This document shows positions 21,489 through 29,703 of a stretch of DNA of 64,000 nt, one piece after another. The stretch comes from Avibacterium avium (lineage in GTDB: Bacteria > Pseudomonadota > Gammaproteobacteria > Enterobacterales > Pasteurellaceae). Numbering within the stretch: the first letter of the stretch is position 1; each line of letters begins with the position of its first letter. The DNA lies in the NCBI RefSeq assembly GCF_900454535.1, contig NZ_UGSP01000001.1:865501-929500 (forward strand), in the 5' to 3' direction. The notes below the pieces were generated by a model that worked only from the letters and a program-made list of their open reading frames with translations, made no database searches and was not told the origin of the DNA. The translations under genes and the position numbers were made by a program.

Positions 21489-22751
21489 TTATGAAAAACA
21501 ACGTTTAATAATTTCAATAATTTTGTTTTGTTCCTTTTCTGTCATCTTATTATCTGATGGTAAGCATAAGCCTCTTGCAAAAATATCTGAAGCTACATCT
21601 TGTTGCGTACCATCATTCCCATTGGCTGTAATAAATTTATTCATTCTATATATAGGTTGCATGTGCATAGGTTTCCATATAGGTCTTCCTTCTACATTAA
21701 AAGATGATAAGGCATCTAGAATTTCGGAAGGACAAGATTTACCTTTTTCACTAATATATAAAGCGTTTTTTTCATCTCTTACCTGTTTACACATTGCAGT
21801 ATCATCAATTAATAAACAGGATAACCAATAATTAGGTGAAGCTATATTTTCATAAGGATTCATTATAATTGGTAGATCTTTTAATCCTTGCTGGTAGCGT
21901 TCATATATGTTTTTTTTCTGGGAAATATGTTCATCAATATGCAACATATTTCCTCTTGCGATACCTGCAATAATATTACTCATACGGTAATTATATCCTA
22001 ATTCTTGATGTTGGTACCAAGAAGCATTTTCTCGGCTTTGAGTTGACCATTTTCTGACCTTGTCTGCATCGTCCTTAGAATTTGTTAAAAGCATTCCACC
22101 GGAGCTACCCGTTATTATTTTATTTCCGTTAAAGCTTATTGCTATATAATCACCAAAGGCACCACAGTATCCATTAGTATTTGTGCCATTGTAGATTGCA
22201 CCTAAAGCTTCTGCTGCATCTTCAATTATAGTTGCATTATGTTTTCGGCAAATATTAACAATTTGTTCCATTTTTGCCGGAACACCATAGAGATGAACAA
22301 GAATGACTATTTTTACTTCTGGGTATAACTCAAACGCTTTTTCCAAGGCAATAGGATCCATATTCCAAGTGTCTCGTTCAGAGTCAATAAAAATAGGTTC
22401 TCCACCTTCATATAGAATAGGATTTGCTGAGGCACTAAATGTTAAGTCAGAACAAAAAACTTTGATCCCTTTTAATGCATTCCCCGCTTCAGCGTTAGGA
22501 TTAACTTTTTCTCCAGCCAGTTTAATAGCCATATGTAAAGCGGAAGTTCCACTTGCTAGAGCAACAGAATGTTTTAGTCCTACATATTTGGAGACAGTTT
22601 CTTCTAATGCATCAATATTTTTCCCAACAGTTGATACCCAATTTGTTCTTATTGCGTCTGTAACAAATTCAATCTCTTCCCCATGCATAGTTGGGGTAGA
22701 TAACCATATTTTTTTATCAAAGGGAGTTATATCAAGAAGAGCTGTTTTCAT
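21489..22751 (-). CDS. pglC: DegT/DnrJ/EryC1 aminotransferase (PglC/PglE-like)
   Basis: PLP-dependent sugar aminotransferase expected to aminate the UDP-4-keto-6-deoxy-GlcNAc made by the upstream dehydratase. Motifs are ALASGTSALHMAIKLAG (phosphate-binding), IIEDAAEALGA (Asp for the pyridine nitrogen) and ISFNGNKIITGSSGG with the Schiff-base lysine. I chose the ATG at 22751; an in-frame TTG at 22766 is possible. About 420 aa is normal. It sits 27 bp from the pglD-like gene and 10 bp from the pglB-like gene. Confidence 0.87.
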   Translation of the reverse strand: MKTALLDITPFDKKIWLSTPTMHGEEIEFVTDAIRTNWVSTVGKNIDALEETVSKYVGLKHSVALASGTSALHMAIKLAGEKVNPNAEAGNALKGIKVFCSDLTFSASANPILYEGGEPIFIDSERDTWNMDPIALEKAFELYPEVKIVILVHLYGVPAKMEQIVNICRKHNATIIEDAAEALGAIYNGTNTNGYCGAFGDYIAISFNGNKIITGSSGGMLLTNSKDDADKVRKWSTQSRENASWYQHQELGYNYRMSNIIAGIARGNMLHIDEHISQKKNIYERYQQGLKDLPIIMNPYENIASPNYWLSCLLIDDTAMCKQVRDEKNALYISEKGKSCPSEILDALSSFNVEGRPIWKPMHMQPIYRMNKFITANGNDGTQQDVASDIFARGLCLPSDNKMTEKEQNKIIEIIKRCFS

Positions 22752-22778
22752 TCTATTATTTTCCAATGCTAAGTTAAT

Positions 22779-24668
22779 CTAATAAGTGGCTACTTTTGTA
22801 TAAACAAGATCACTAATTTCAGTATTTGGTTGAAAACCTGTGGAACATTCAACTAACAAACTCCTAATCTCATCAATCTTGTACTCTGAACATAATATGT
22901 CTAATCGCTGTAAGATGTTATTCAAGTCATCCCAATCAAGCATTATTTCGTTAGCTGTCATAATTCTTGGATGTTGTGTTCCCTGTACGTTTTCACCGAT
23001 AAGCAATTCTTCATATAATTTCTCACCAGGTCTTAATCCTGTAATTGAGATCTCGATATCTCCGTTCGGATTTTTCTCATTTCTCAAGGTTAGACCGCTT
23101 AAATGAATCATTCTTACTGCTAAATCATAAATTTTTACTGGTTCACCCATATCTAAAACAAAAACATCTCCACCTTTTCCCATTGCTCCAGCTTGGATAA
23201 CGAGTGAGGCGGCCTCAGGGATTGTCATAAAAAAGCGCGTGATTTTTTGATGTGTTAATGTTATTGGACCACCTTCTTGAATCTGTTTATTAAATAATGG
23301 AACCACAGAACCTGAAGAACCCAAAACATTTCCAAAACGAACCATACAAAAACGCGTTGTATTTTGCGTTTTGGCTAACGCTTGTAGAATTAATTCAGCC
23401 ATACGCTTTGTTGTACCCATTATATTGGTTGGACGAACCGCTTTATCAGTAGAAATCAAGACAAAAGTAGAAACTCCTGCTTCAATTGCAGCTTGAGCAC
23501 AATATAAGGTTCCAAAAATGTTGTTACGAATTCCTTCAACAACATTATATTCAACTAAAGGAACATGTTTATATGCGGCAGCGTGATAAACCGTATCGAC
23601 TTTGAACGAACGCATAATAATATCTAGCCTATATCTTCTTTGTACAGAGCCCAATAGTGGAATCAATTCAACGTGTTGAAAATCAACATTCTTTAGTAAC
23701 TCTTGGTGTATTTGATATAGTGAAAATTCATTTAATTCAAATAAAATTAACTTTTTAGGTGATTGTTTAATAATCTGACGACATAATTCAGAACCGATAG
23801 AACCACCAGCACCCGTTACCATTACAACTTTATTTTCTATATCCTGTTCTAATAAATCTTCCACAGGATCTACTGTATCACGTCCTAAGAGATCAGATAT
23901 TGAAACCTGATGTAAACTAGTTAAATGTGCTTTTCCACTAACAATATCTTCCATTCCTGGTATTGTAAGAACTTCACATTTATATTTACTAATTCTATTA
24001 ATAATCGCTTTACGCTGACTTTGCGTTGCACTAGGCATTGCTAAGAGAATCTTTTTTATGTTTCTCTTTTCTATTAATTTACCTAATGATTTAGAGCTAT
24101 GAACAGTAACACCATGCAATATGGTTTTATGTAAGGCCTTGTTGTCATCAATAAAGCCAATGACTGAATAATGAGAGCCTTGATTTAAGGCTGTTAGTAG
24201 TTGTCGACCAGAGCTTCCTGCGCCATATATCAAAACTTTGGTTTTAGCTTCTCTATTATGATTATGCCCGAGTAGGGTTCTCCATACAAAACGTGTATAC
24301 GTAATAAATATAGATATAAAGATAAAGTACAGAAAAGGCACTGTTCTAGGTAAACTAAAGTGAAACAGAAAAGCAACGATGAATAGTATAGCTGTCGAAA
24401 TTAGAGAACCAATGATTGCAACTTGAGTGAATTTGATGGTTACAAAACGAATAACAGCCCGATATAATCCTAATCGGATAAAAAATAGAATAGAAATAAA
24501 TCCAACTAATAAGATAATATACCAATTTTCGGTCAGCTTGAGTTCTTCACCTAGCTCAAGACGGACTCCCAGTGCCAAAAAGTAAGAAAATATAATAAGC
24601 AAGATATCAATAGTGATTGATATAAATCTTTTTATACTACGTGGCCAGGATAAGATGTAATCAAGCAT
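22779..24668 (-). CDS. pglD: UDP-N-acetylglucosamine 4,6-dehydratase (PglD/WbpM-like)
   Basis: Membrane-anchored dehydratase that starts diacetamido-sugar synthesis. Four hydrophobic helices occupy about residues 10-120. A first Rossmann module follows (KVLIYGAGSSGRQLLTAL), then the catalytic SDR domain with VMVTGAGGSIGSELCRQI and STDKAVRPTNIMGTTKR, where the TDK/MxxxK residues replace the usual SYK triad, as in WbpM/FlaA1-type enzymes. The ATG at 24668 gives MLDYILSWPRSIKRFI, the family start; a TTG six codons upstream is less likely. It is first in the operon and less A/T-rich than the distal genes. Confidence 0.88.
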   Translation of the reverse strand: MLDYILSWPRSIKRFISITIDILLIIFSYFLALGVRLELGEELKLTENWYIILLVGFISILFFIRLGLYRAVIRFVTIKFTQVAIIGSLISTAILFIVAFLFHFSLPRTVPFLYFIFISIFITYTRFVWRTLLGHNHNREAKTKVLIYGAGSSGRQLLTALNQGSHYSVIGFIDDNKALHKTILHGVTVHSSKSLGKLIEKRNIKKILLAMPSATQSQRKAIINRISKYKCEVLTIPGMEDIVSGKAHLTSLHQVSISDLLGRDTVDPVEDLLEQDIENKVVMVTGAGGSIGSELCRQIIKQSPKKLILFELNEFSLYQIHQELLKNVDFQHVELIPLLGSVQRRYRLDIIMRSFKVDTVYHAAAYKHVPLVEYNVVEGIRNNIFGTLYCAQAAIEAGVSTFVLISTDKAVRPTNIMGTTKRMAELILQALAKTQNTTRFCMVRFGNVLGSSGSVVPLFNKQIQEGGPITLTHQKITRFFMTIPEAASLVIQAGAMGKGGDVFVLDMGEPVKIYDLAVRMIHLSGLTLRNEKNPNGDIEISITGLRPGEKLYEELLIGENVQGTQHPRIMTANEIMLDWDDLNNILQRLDILCSEYKIDEIRSLLVECSTGFQPNTEISDLVYTKVATY

Positions 24669-24895
24669 AAATTTATGAACTCGCAAGACAGGTTTTTGGC
24701 CTGTCTGTTATTAAAAAAAATTGGTCTCATACCAATTGCATTGTAGCTAATAAGCAGTAAGTTGTCAAAGTTAGAAGGATACATGAGGGACCGTTAGCAA
24801 GTAAGGTTCTATCTATGCAAAATAGTTCTTAACGGTAGAGGTTTTATAAAAAAAAGTGTATCATATGGCAGATATGTGCTTTAAAGGAAGTGTTT
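24669..24895 (+). promoter_or_regulatory. Divergent control region of the glycan island
   Basis: About 225 bp between the leftward pgl-like operon and the rightward ligase gene; promoters for both must lie here. The visible element is an inverted repeat AGACAGG / CCTGTCT near 24686-24708 directly upstream of the pglD-like start. I could not pick promoter hexamers with conviction. Confidence 0.4.
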
Positions 24896-26134
24896 ATGAA
24901 CAGAAAAAGTTTTTTCTTATATACTGTTAATGTATTGATTCTATGTTTCTTTTTGGTACTTTTATCAATAAAAAGATCTTATTATGTTGCACCTGCTATT
25001 CTGGCACTCTTTTCATTTGTCTATATTTTTTATACTTATAAAAATATTGAGTGTGAAGATGATGTTAAAAAGTATGTGAAAATTTCTTTGCTTTATTATG
25101 CTGTTGGATTCCTTGTTGCTATTCTTAATGGTGATACAATTCCAAGCTCCTTTAAGGCAGATCATTTTTTATTATTGTCAATTCCTATTCTTTTCCTTCT
25201 TATTAGATATAGACCAAACTTTAAGTTTTTGACAATTGTTTTTGGTGTTAGTTGCCTCTTCTACGGTATTCAGGCTTTATATAATAAGTTTTATCTTGGA
25301 ATCGATAGAGCATTTGATCCTGATATTATAAATCCTATACCTGCTGCTGCAATTATAATGACGGTTACATTATATTGTATAGCATTAGGATTCCATTATT
25401 TAGAAAAAAAAGAAGTTAAAATAGGAGTATTTTTACTTTTTTCTTCTTGTATAGGTCTTTTGGGAAATATTGCAACAGGAAGTAGAGGAAGCTGGATTGT
25501 CTTTCCCTTTGTACTTTTTTTTCTATTTTTTAAATATAAAAAGTCTCTCAAAAGATTGGTCTACTCATTTTTTATGTTACTAATCTCAATTATTATAGTT
25601 GTAAGTATTATACCTCAGTTTGGCGTTAGCAAAAGATATCAAGCTGCCCTGGATAACATTACTCAGTATGTAGATGATTCTAATGCTCATAGCTCTGTTG
25701 GTGTCAGATTTGATTTATATAAAGGAGCTTGGTACGCAATTCAAGAAAAACCTATCTTGGGATGGGGGCGAGAGGGAATGTTGAAAAAACGCCAAGAACA
25801 GGCTGAATTAGGCGTAATTCCGAACTACACTAAAGACTATACTCATTCTCATAACCAATTTATTGAACAGGCTTATCATAGGGGGATTGTTGGGTTATTT
25901 GTATTATTATTGCTAATATATACTTTCTTAAAATATTTCATTAATGTTTATAAAAATTCTAGTGTAGATAGAAAGACTATAGGATTATTAGGAATAACAA
26001 ATATTCTTGGATTAATATCTTTTAACCTAACTGATGCTTTATTAATAAATAAAGAATATGCCATGTTCTTTTATATGTGTAATGTTATTTTTTATGCTAT
26101 GACAATTGAAAATAATAAGAGAGTAACCAAATGA
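24896..26134 (+). CDS. O-antigen ligase / O-oligosaccharyltransferase-like membrane protein (Wzy_C)
   Basis: Polytopic protein of 412 aa with about 11-12 helices. It contains ATGSRGSW and, in the large periplasmic loop, GWGREG and YTHSHNQFIEQAYHRGIVGL, the Wzy_C signature shared by WaaL ligases and PglL oligosaccharyltransferases. It should move the lipid-linked glycan to lipid A-core or to a protein. The ATG at 24896 has AAAGGAAG at ideal distance; a GTG two codons upstream overlaps that site and was rejected. It overlaps the GT25 gene by 4 bp. Confidence 0.78.
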   Translation: MNRKSFFLYTVNVLILCFFLVLLSIKRSYYVAPAILALFSFVYIFYTYKNIECEDDVKKYVKISLLYYAVGFLVAILNGDTIPSSFKADHFLLLSIPILFLLIRYRPNFKFLTIVFGVSCLFYGIQALYNKFYLGIDRAFDPDIINPIPAAAIIMTVTLYCIALGFHYLEKKEVKIGVFLLFSSCIGLLGNIATGSRGSWIVFPFVLFFLFFKYKKSLKRLVYSFFMLLISIIIVVSIIPQFGVSKRYQAALDNITQYVDDSNAHSSVGVRFDLYKGAWYAIQEKPILGWGREGMLKKRQEQAELGVIPNYTKDYTHSHNQFIEQAYHRGIVGLFVLLLLIYTFLKYFINVYKNSSVDRKTIGLLGITNILGLISFNLTDALLINKEYAMFFYMCNVIFYAMTIENNKRVTK

Positions 26135-26871
26135 TACCTATTTATGTGATCCATATTGAATCAGCAAAAGATAGAGAAAAACTTATTAAAGAGCAATTTG
26201 AAAATTTAGGTATTGAGTTTCAATTTTTTACAGCGATTAATGCAAGAGAGAATCCTGAACATCCTTTATTTTATCATTATAATGCGAAGAAACATTTTCA
26301 AAGAAAAGGAAGAACTCTTTCCTTGGGCGAATTAGGATGCTTTGCTAGTCATTATTCTTTGTGGAAAGAATGTGCAAATAACAATACACCTATTATTGTA
26401 TTAGAGGATGATATAAGTATTCTTGATAACTTTAAATCTGTTTATAGTAATTTAGATGAGATTTTAGAAAGTTATCCTTTTTTATGGTTACATAAAAATT
26501 ATCGTAATGCTGAAAGAGTTGAAGTAGAAAAATTTGGTGATTTTTCAGTAATGAAGTTTTATAAAGATTATTTTTGTGCCCAAGGTTATGCCGTAACACC
26601 TGAAGTTGCTAGGAAATTGCTTGATTATTGTAAAGTTTGGATTTTTCCTGTGGATGATCAGATGGCGCGCTTTTATGAAAACAAAATTGAGAATTTTGCA
26701 ATTTATCCCCCTTGTATCGATCGAATTGAAGGAATTGATTCTCTTATAGGAGAGGATAAACGAGGCGAAAAGAATCTGTCTCTGTTTTCGAAAATCAGAC
26801 GTGAATACTTTAACTTAAAAGATCGCATTAATCGGTTTATACATAATTTTTTATTTAGGCTAAAACATTAA
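26131..26871 (+). CDS. Glycosyltransferase family 25 (LPS-type)
   Basis: Matches the GT25/LgtB-Lex2B family of LOS galactosyl/glucosyl transferases. It opens with IYVIHIESAKDREKLIKEQF and FFTAINARE, then LSLGELGCFASHYSLWKE and the acidic IIVLEDDISIL. 246 aa. The ATG overlaps the ligase stop (ATGA), so it is translationally coupled. Its presence with a WaaL-like gene points towards LPS/LOS assembly. It is A/T-rich, and the composition changes sharply at its 3' end. Confidence 0.85.
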   Translation: MIPIYVIHIESAKDREKLIKEQFENLGIEFQFFTAINARENPEHPLFYHYNAKKHFQRKGRTLSLGELGCFASHYSLWKECANNNTPIIVLEDDISILDNFKSVYSNLDEILESYPFLWLHKNYRNAERVEVEKFGDFSVMKFYKDYFCAQGYAVTPEVARKLLDYCKVWIFPVDDQMARFYENKIENFAIYPPCIDRIEGIDSLIGEDKRGEKNLSLFSKIRREYFNLKDRINRFIHNFLFRLKH

Positions 26872-26878
26872 TTTCACT

Positions 26879-28528
26879 ATGCAATACCTCCTACTCTCCC
26901 TTTTCACCCTCGCAGCGGTGATTTTTGTTATTAACTCGCATTATCGCTGGACGTATTTCTTTGCGATTGCGCAGTTTGTGTTGTTTTTTAGTTTGATGTT
27001 TAGCATTACAGGGCAGTGGCAGCGTGGGCTGAATTTTGCTGCGGTGCTGTTTGTGGTGTTGATGCTTTTCCATCGCCTGAAAATACATTTTTATAAACAA
27101 CCGCTCTTAGTGTCGGATTTCTTTTTAGTTCTGGATTGGCGAAATTGGGAAACCTTGCTGCATTATCGCTCGGCCATTTTCGCCATTGCAGGCTTGATCG
27201 GATTGGTAGTTTATGCCGTGATGGGCTGGTCGTCAGCAGAAGTAGCAAGCATTGAATGGCGAATTTTAGCAAGTGCGGTGCTTTTTCTCACGATTTTTGC
27301 CATTTGCCATTACAGCAAAAATAAATCGGCTATTAAGCAATGGCTTGATTCCTTGCCTGATGATGGGCGAGATGTGTTTTTAAACTTACCAATGTCTTGC
27401 CGTGGTGTGTTTTTTAAACCGCCTGTTTTTGATGGTGATGCGGATTATTTTCTTAAACAAAAACAACAGGTTGCTGATTATCCACTGACTTCGCAGGCAG
27501 AGAAACCAGATATTGTGGTATGGCTTCAGGAATCTACCTTAAACCCGCATAGTTTTGTATTTGAAAGCGCCGATATTCCGCCAATTACAATGTATGAAAA
27601 TCAGGCTGATACCAAGTTTAACAGCCATTTGCGTGTGCATACTTTAGGTGGTGCAACCTGGAAATCGGAATTTGCTTTCTTATCGGGGCTACCTTCAACG
27701 GATTTTGGCGCAATGGCGAATGCGGTGTTTTATTCCGTTGTGCCACATTTGCAGTATAGTTTTATCCAAAATTTAAAAGCACAGGGCTATTATTGCGTGG
27801 CTTTATCGCCGTTCACGAAAGGCAATTACAACGCTAAGCCAGCCTATGATCATCTTGGTTTTGATCTAATGTTACAGCCGCAAGAGTTGGGTTATCCCGC
27901 ACCGTTAAGCAAAAATTTATGGACGATTGGCAGTGATGAAATGAGCCAATATGTGCAGAAAATTTTGCAAAAAGAAGGTATTCCTGCGCTTGAAAAGGTA
28001 AATCAGCCTTTATTTGTTTATGTTCTTACAATGCGTGAACACGGGCCTTATCACGATGTTGGAAATGTATTTAATCTGCAAAATCAAGGGTTTACTGTTA
28101 AAGGAACGGGCGAATTGAACGATTATATCCAGCGAATTGTGAAGCTCAATGATGTTATGGAAGATTTCAATCGCTATATGCAAAATCGTCATAAGCCTTA
28201 TGTGCTGGCTTATTTTGGTGATCACCAAATTTCTATTAGTGGTGCGCAGCCTGCTTATCAATTTGATTATCCAAATCCAGATTACATTACGCAATTTGTG
28301 GTGCGTAGCAATATGCAAACTGACTTTGAGCAACAACAGGATTTCCTTGATTTAGCTCAGGCTGGCGGTTTGATTTTAGAAATTGCGGGATTGCCTGCCG
28401 ATGAATTTATGCAAGCCAATATTGCAATGCGCAAATTAAGCGGTGGAAAACTGCAAGATTGCCAAGATGAGCAATTATTGGCAGGCTATCGCCACTATTT
28501 GTATCAACAATTAAAGGTGGCGAAATAG
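26879..28528 (+). CDS. Sulfatase-fold envelope transferase (phosphoethanolamine/phosphoglycerol type)
   Basis: Inner-membrane protein of 549 aa. About five helices in residues 1-150 precede a periplasmic alkaline-phosphatase-like domain of the LtaS/EptA superfamily. Visible landmarks are VVWLQESTLNP, GGATWKSEFAFLSGLP with a probable Thr nucleophile, YVLTMREHGPYHD and the metal motif YFGDHQ. Such enzymes decorate LPS or glycans with phosphoethanolamine or phosphoglycerol; which group is unclear. Base composition returns to that of the core genome here. It is followed without a gap by the next gene. Confidence 0.75.
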   Translation: MQYLLLSLFTLAAVIFVINSHYRWTYFFAIAQFVLFFSLMFSITGQWQRGLNFAAVLFVVLMLFHRLKIHFYKQPLLVSDFFLVLDWRNWETLLHYRSAIFAIAGLIGLVVYAVMGWSSAEVASIEWRILASAVLFLTIFAICHYSKNKSAIKQWLDSLPDDGRDVFLNLPMSCRGVFFKPPVFDGDADYFLKQKQQVADYPLTSQAEKPDIVVWLQESTLNPHSFVFESADIPPITMYENQADTKFNSHLRVHTLGGATWKSEFAFLSGLPSTDFGAMANAVFYSVVPHLQYSFIQNLKAQGYYCVALSPFTKGNYNAKPAYDHLGFDLMLQPQELGYPAPLSKNLWTIGSDEMSQYVQKILQKEGIPALEKVNQPLFVYVLTMREHGPYHDVGNVFNLQNQGFTVKGTGELNDYIQRIVKLNDVMEDFNRYMQNRHKPYVLAYFGDHQISISGAQPAYQFDYPNPDYITQFVVRSNMQTDFEQQQDFLDLAQAGGLILEIAGLPADEFMQANIAMRKLSGGKLQDCQDEQLLAGYRHYLYQQLKVAK

Positions 28529-29116
28529 ATGAGCGAGCAAATCGAAACCCACCCATTTCCCGCGATATTGCCACCGCACGCCACAGTGATGATGATGGGA
28601 AGTTTTCCCCCTAAGGAGGAAAAACGCTGTATGGAATTTCATTATCCGAATTTTCAAAATGATATGTGGCGTGTGTATGGTGAAGTGTTTTTCGGGCGTG
28701 CGGATTATTTTCAAGTGCCAAATGAAAAACGCTTTGATTCCGCTCGAATTAAGGATTTCTTATGGCAAAAGGGCATTGCATTATGTCCAACGGTGCGCAA
28801 AGCCATTCGAGAGCAAGATAATGCCTCAGATAAATTTTTGAAAGTGGTGGAAAGCGTCAATCTTAGCGAAGTGTTGCCCCAAGTGCCACAATGCCACTGG
28901 ATTTTCACCACAGGGGGCAAAGCCACCGAGATTTTGCTTTCTCTATTGCCTGAAAAGGTTAAAGCACCGAAAACCAACAGCTTTATCCCTTACCCTTATC
29001 CCAATTTTTCGCTCAATTTATATCGCCTGCCGTCCACTTCAAGGGCTTATCCACTTGCCTTTGACAAAAAAGTGGCGGCTTATCGGGCATTTTTTGAAAT
29101 GGTGGGATTGGTTTAA
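28529..29116 (+). CDS. Uracil-DNA glycosylase-superfamily protein
   Basis: A 195-aa protein with a UDG-superfamily (Mug/UDG-like) layout: MMMGSFPPKEE in place of motif 1 (normally GxDPYP), and HWIFTTGGKATEILL and LPSTSRAYPLAFDKK in the region of the leucine-loop motif. It could be a mismatch-specific glycosylase or a non-enzymatic relative. The start codon is immediately after the stop of the upstream transferase, suggesting co-transcription. A strong terminator follows. Confidence 0.65.
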   Translation: MSEQIETHPFPAILPPHATVMMMGSFPPKEEKRCMEFHYPNFQNDMWRVYGEVFFGRADYFQVPNEKRFDSARIKDFLWQKGIALCPTVRKAIREQDNASDKFLKVVESVNLSEVLPQVPQCHWIFTTGGKATEILLSLLPEKVKAPKTNSFIPYPYPNFSLNLYRLPSTSRAYPLAFDKKVAAYRAFFEMVGLV

Positions 29117-29134
29117 AAATATGGCAAAAAATAC

Positions 29135-29175
29135 CCGCACTTTTGATGCTATAGCTTAAAAGTGCGGTTGTTTTT
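29135..29175 (+). terminator. Intrinsic terminator from paired uptake signals
   Basis: CCGCACTTTT (29135-29144) and AAAAGTGCGG (29158-29167) form a 10-bp stem followed by TTGTTTTTT. It ends the rightward transcription unit. Confidence 0.8.
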
Positions 29176-29195
29176 TGCGAATTTATTTAGTTCTT

Positions 29196-29597
29196 TTATT
29201 CCAGCGTCCCTTTCTGTTTTAAATATTCCAAAACTTTTTGTGTGGCGAGAGAACATTTTTCTTTGTCTTGATAACCAATCCAAGCTAATTCAGCAATTTC
29301 ACTTTCAGGGCGATAATCACCGATGAAATCCCCTTTGTAGCAGGTGAGCGTTACAACGCAATCCATATTTTTTCCGTCTGCTTGAGCGGAAAATGCACCG
29401 ATTCGTTGAAGGCTATTTTCAATTAAGTCGATGCCCAATTCTTCTTTAATTTCGCGCATTAGGGCTTGTTGATCACTTTCGCCTTGCTCTCTTTTTCCAC
29501 CAGGGAGATAAAATTTCTCTTTGCCTTTAGAGCGCGCCATTAATACTTGTTTATCTTTAATGTATAGCCAAGCTAGCTTATCGATTTGCGTCTTCAT
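29196..29597 (-). CDS. Nudix hydrolase
   Basis: MutT-type pyrophosphohydrolase of 133 aa. The Nudix box is complete: GGKREQGESDQQALMREIKEELG type GX5EX7REUXEEXGU. The substrate is unknown; the size suits nucleotide sanitation. The frame is open upstream to a GTG at 29627, but that lies inside the scrA terminator hairpin. The ATG at 29597 is preceded by GAGG at normal spacing and gives MKTQIDKLAWLYIKDKQVLM. Confidence 0.85.
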   Translation of the reverse strand: MKTQIDKLAWLYIKDKQVLMARSKGKEKFYLPGGKREQGESDQQALMREIKEELGIDLIENSLQRIGAFSAQADGKNMDCVVTLTCYKGDFIGDYRPESEIAELAWIGYQDKEKCSLATQKVLEYLKQKGTLE

Positions 29598-29619
29598 TTT
29601 TGCCTCGCTGAAAATAAAA

Positions 29620-29667
29620 ATCTGCACCTTAAACGCAGAATATTGTATTCCTGTTTAAGGTGCAGAT
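29620..29667 (-). terminator. Strong intrinsic terminator of scrA, resembling an IS left end
   Basis: Arms 29620-29634 and 29653-29667 pair perfectly over 15 bp (ATCTGCACCTTAAAC) with an 18-nt loop. Read leftward, ATTTTTATTTT follows. The same arrangement (TGATCTGCACC, about 28 nt, TTAAGGTGCAGATTTTTTA) forms the left end of the IS at 37344, so this may be an IS relic serving as a terminator. Confidence 0.8.
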
Positions 29668-29703
29668 CAAAGTGCGGTGCTTTTTTTGCGAATTTTATAA
29701 AAA

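Noticed and set aside
24785-24800. Match ACCGTTAGCA to the phage palindrome core
   Set aside because: Only 10 bases and no dyad; likely chance.
24826-24840. ops/JUMPstart-like CGGTAG upstream of the ligase gene
   Set aside because: Only the core hexamer matches the ops element and flanking bases differ; too weak to claim RfaH control.
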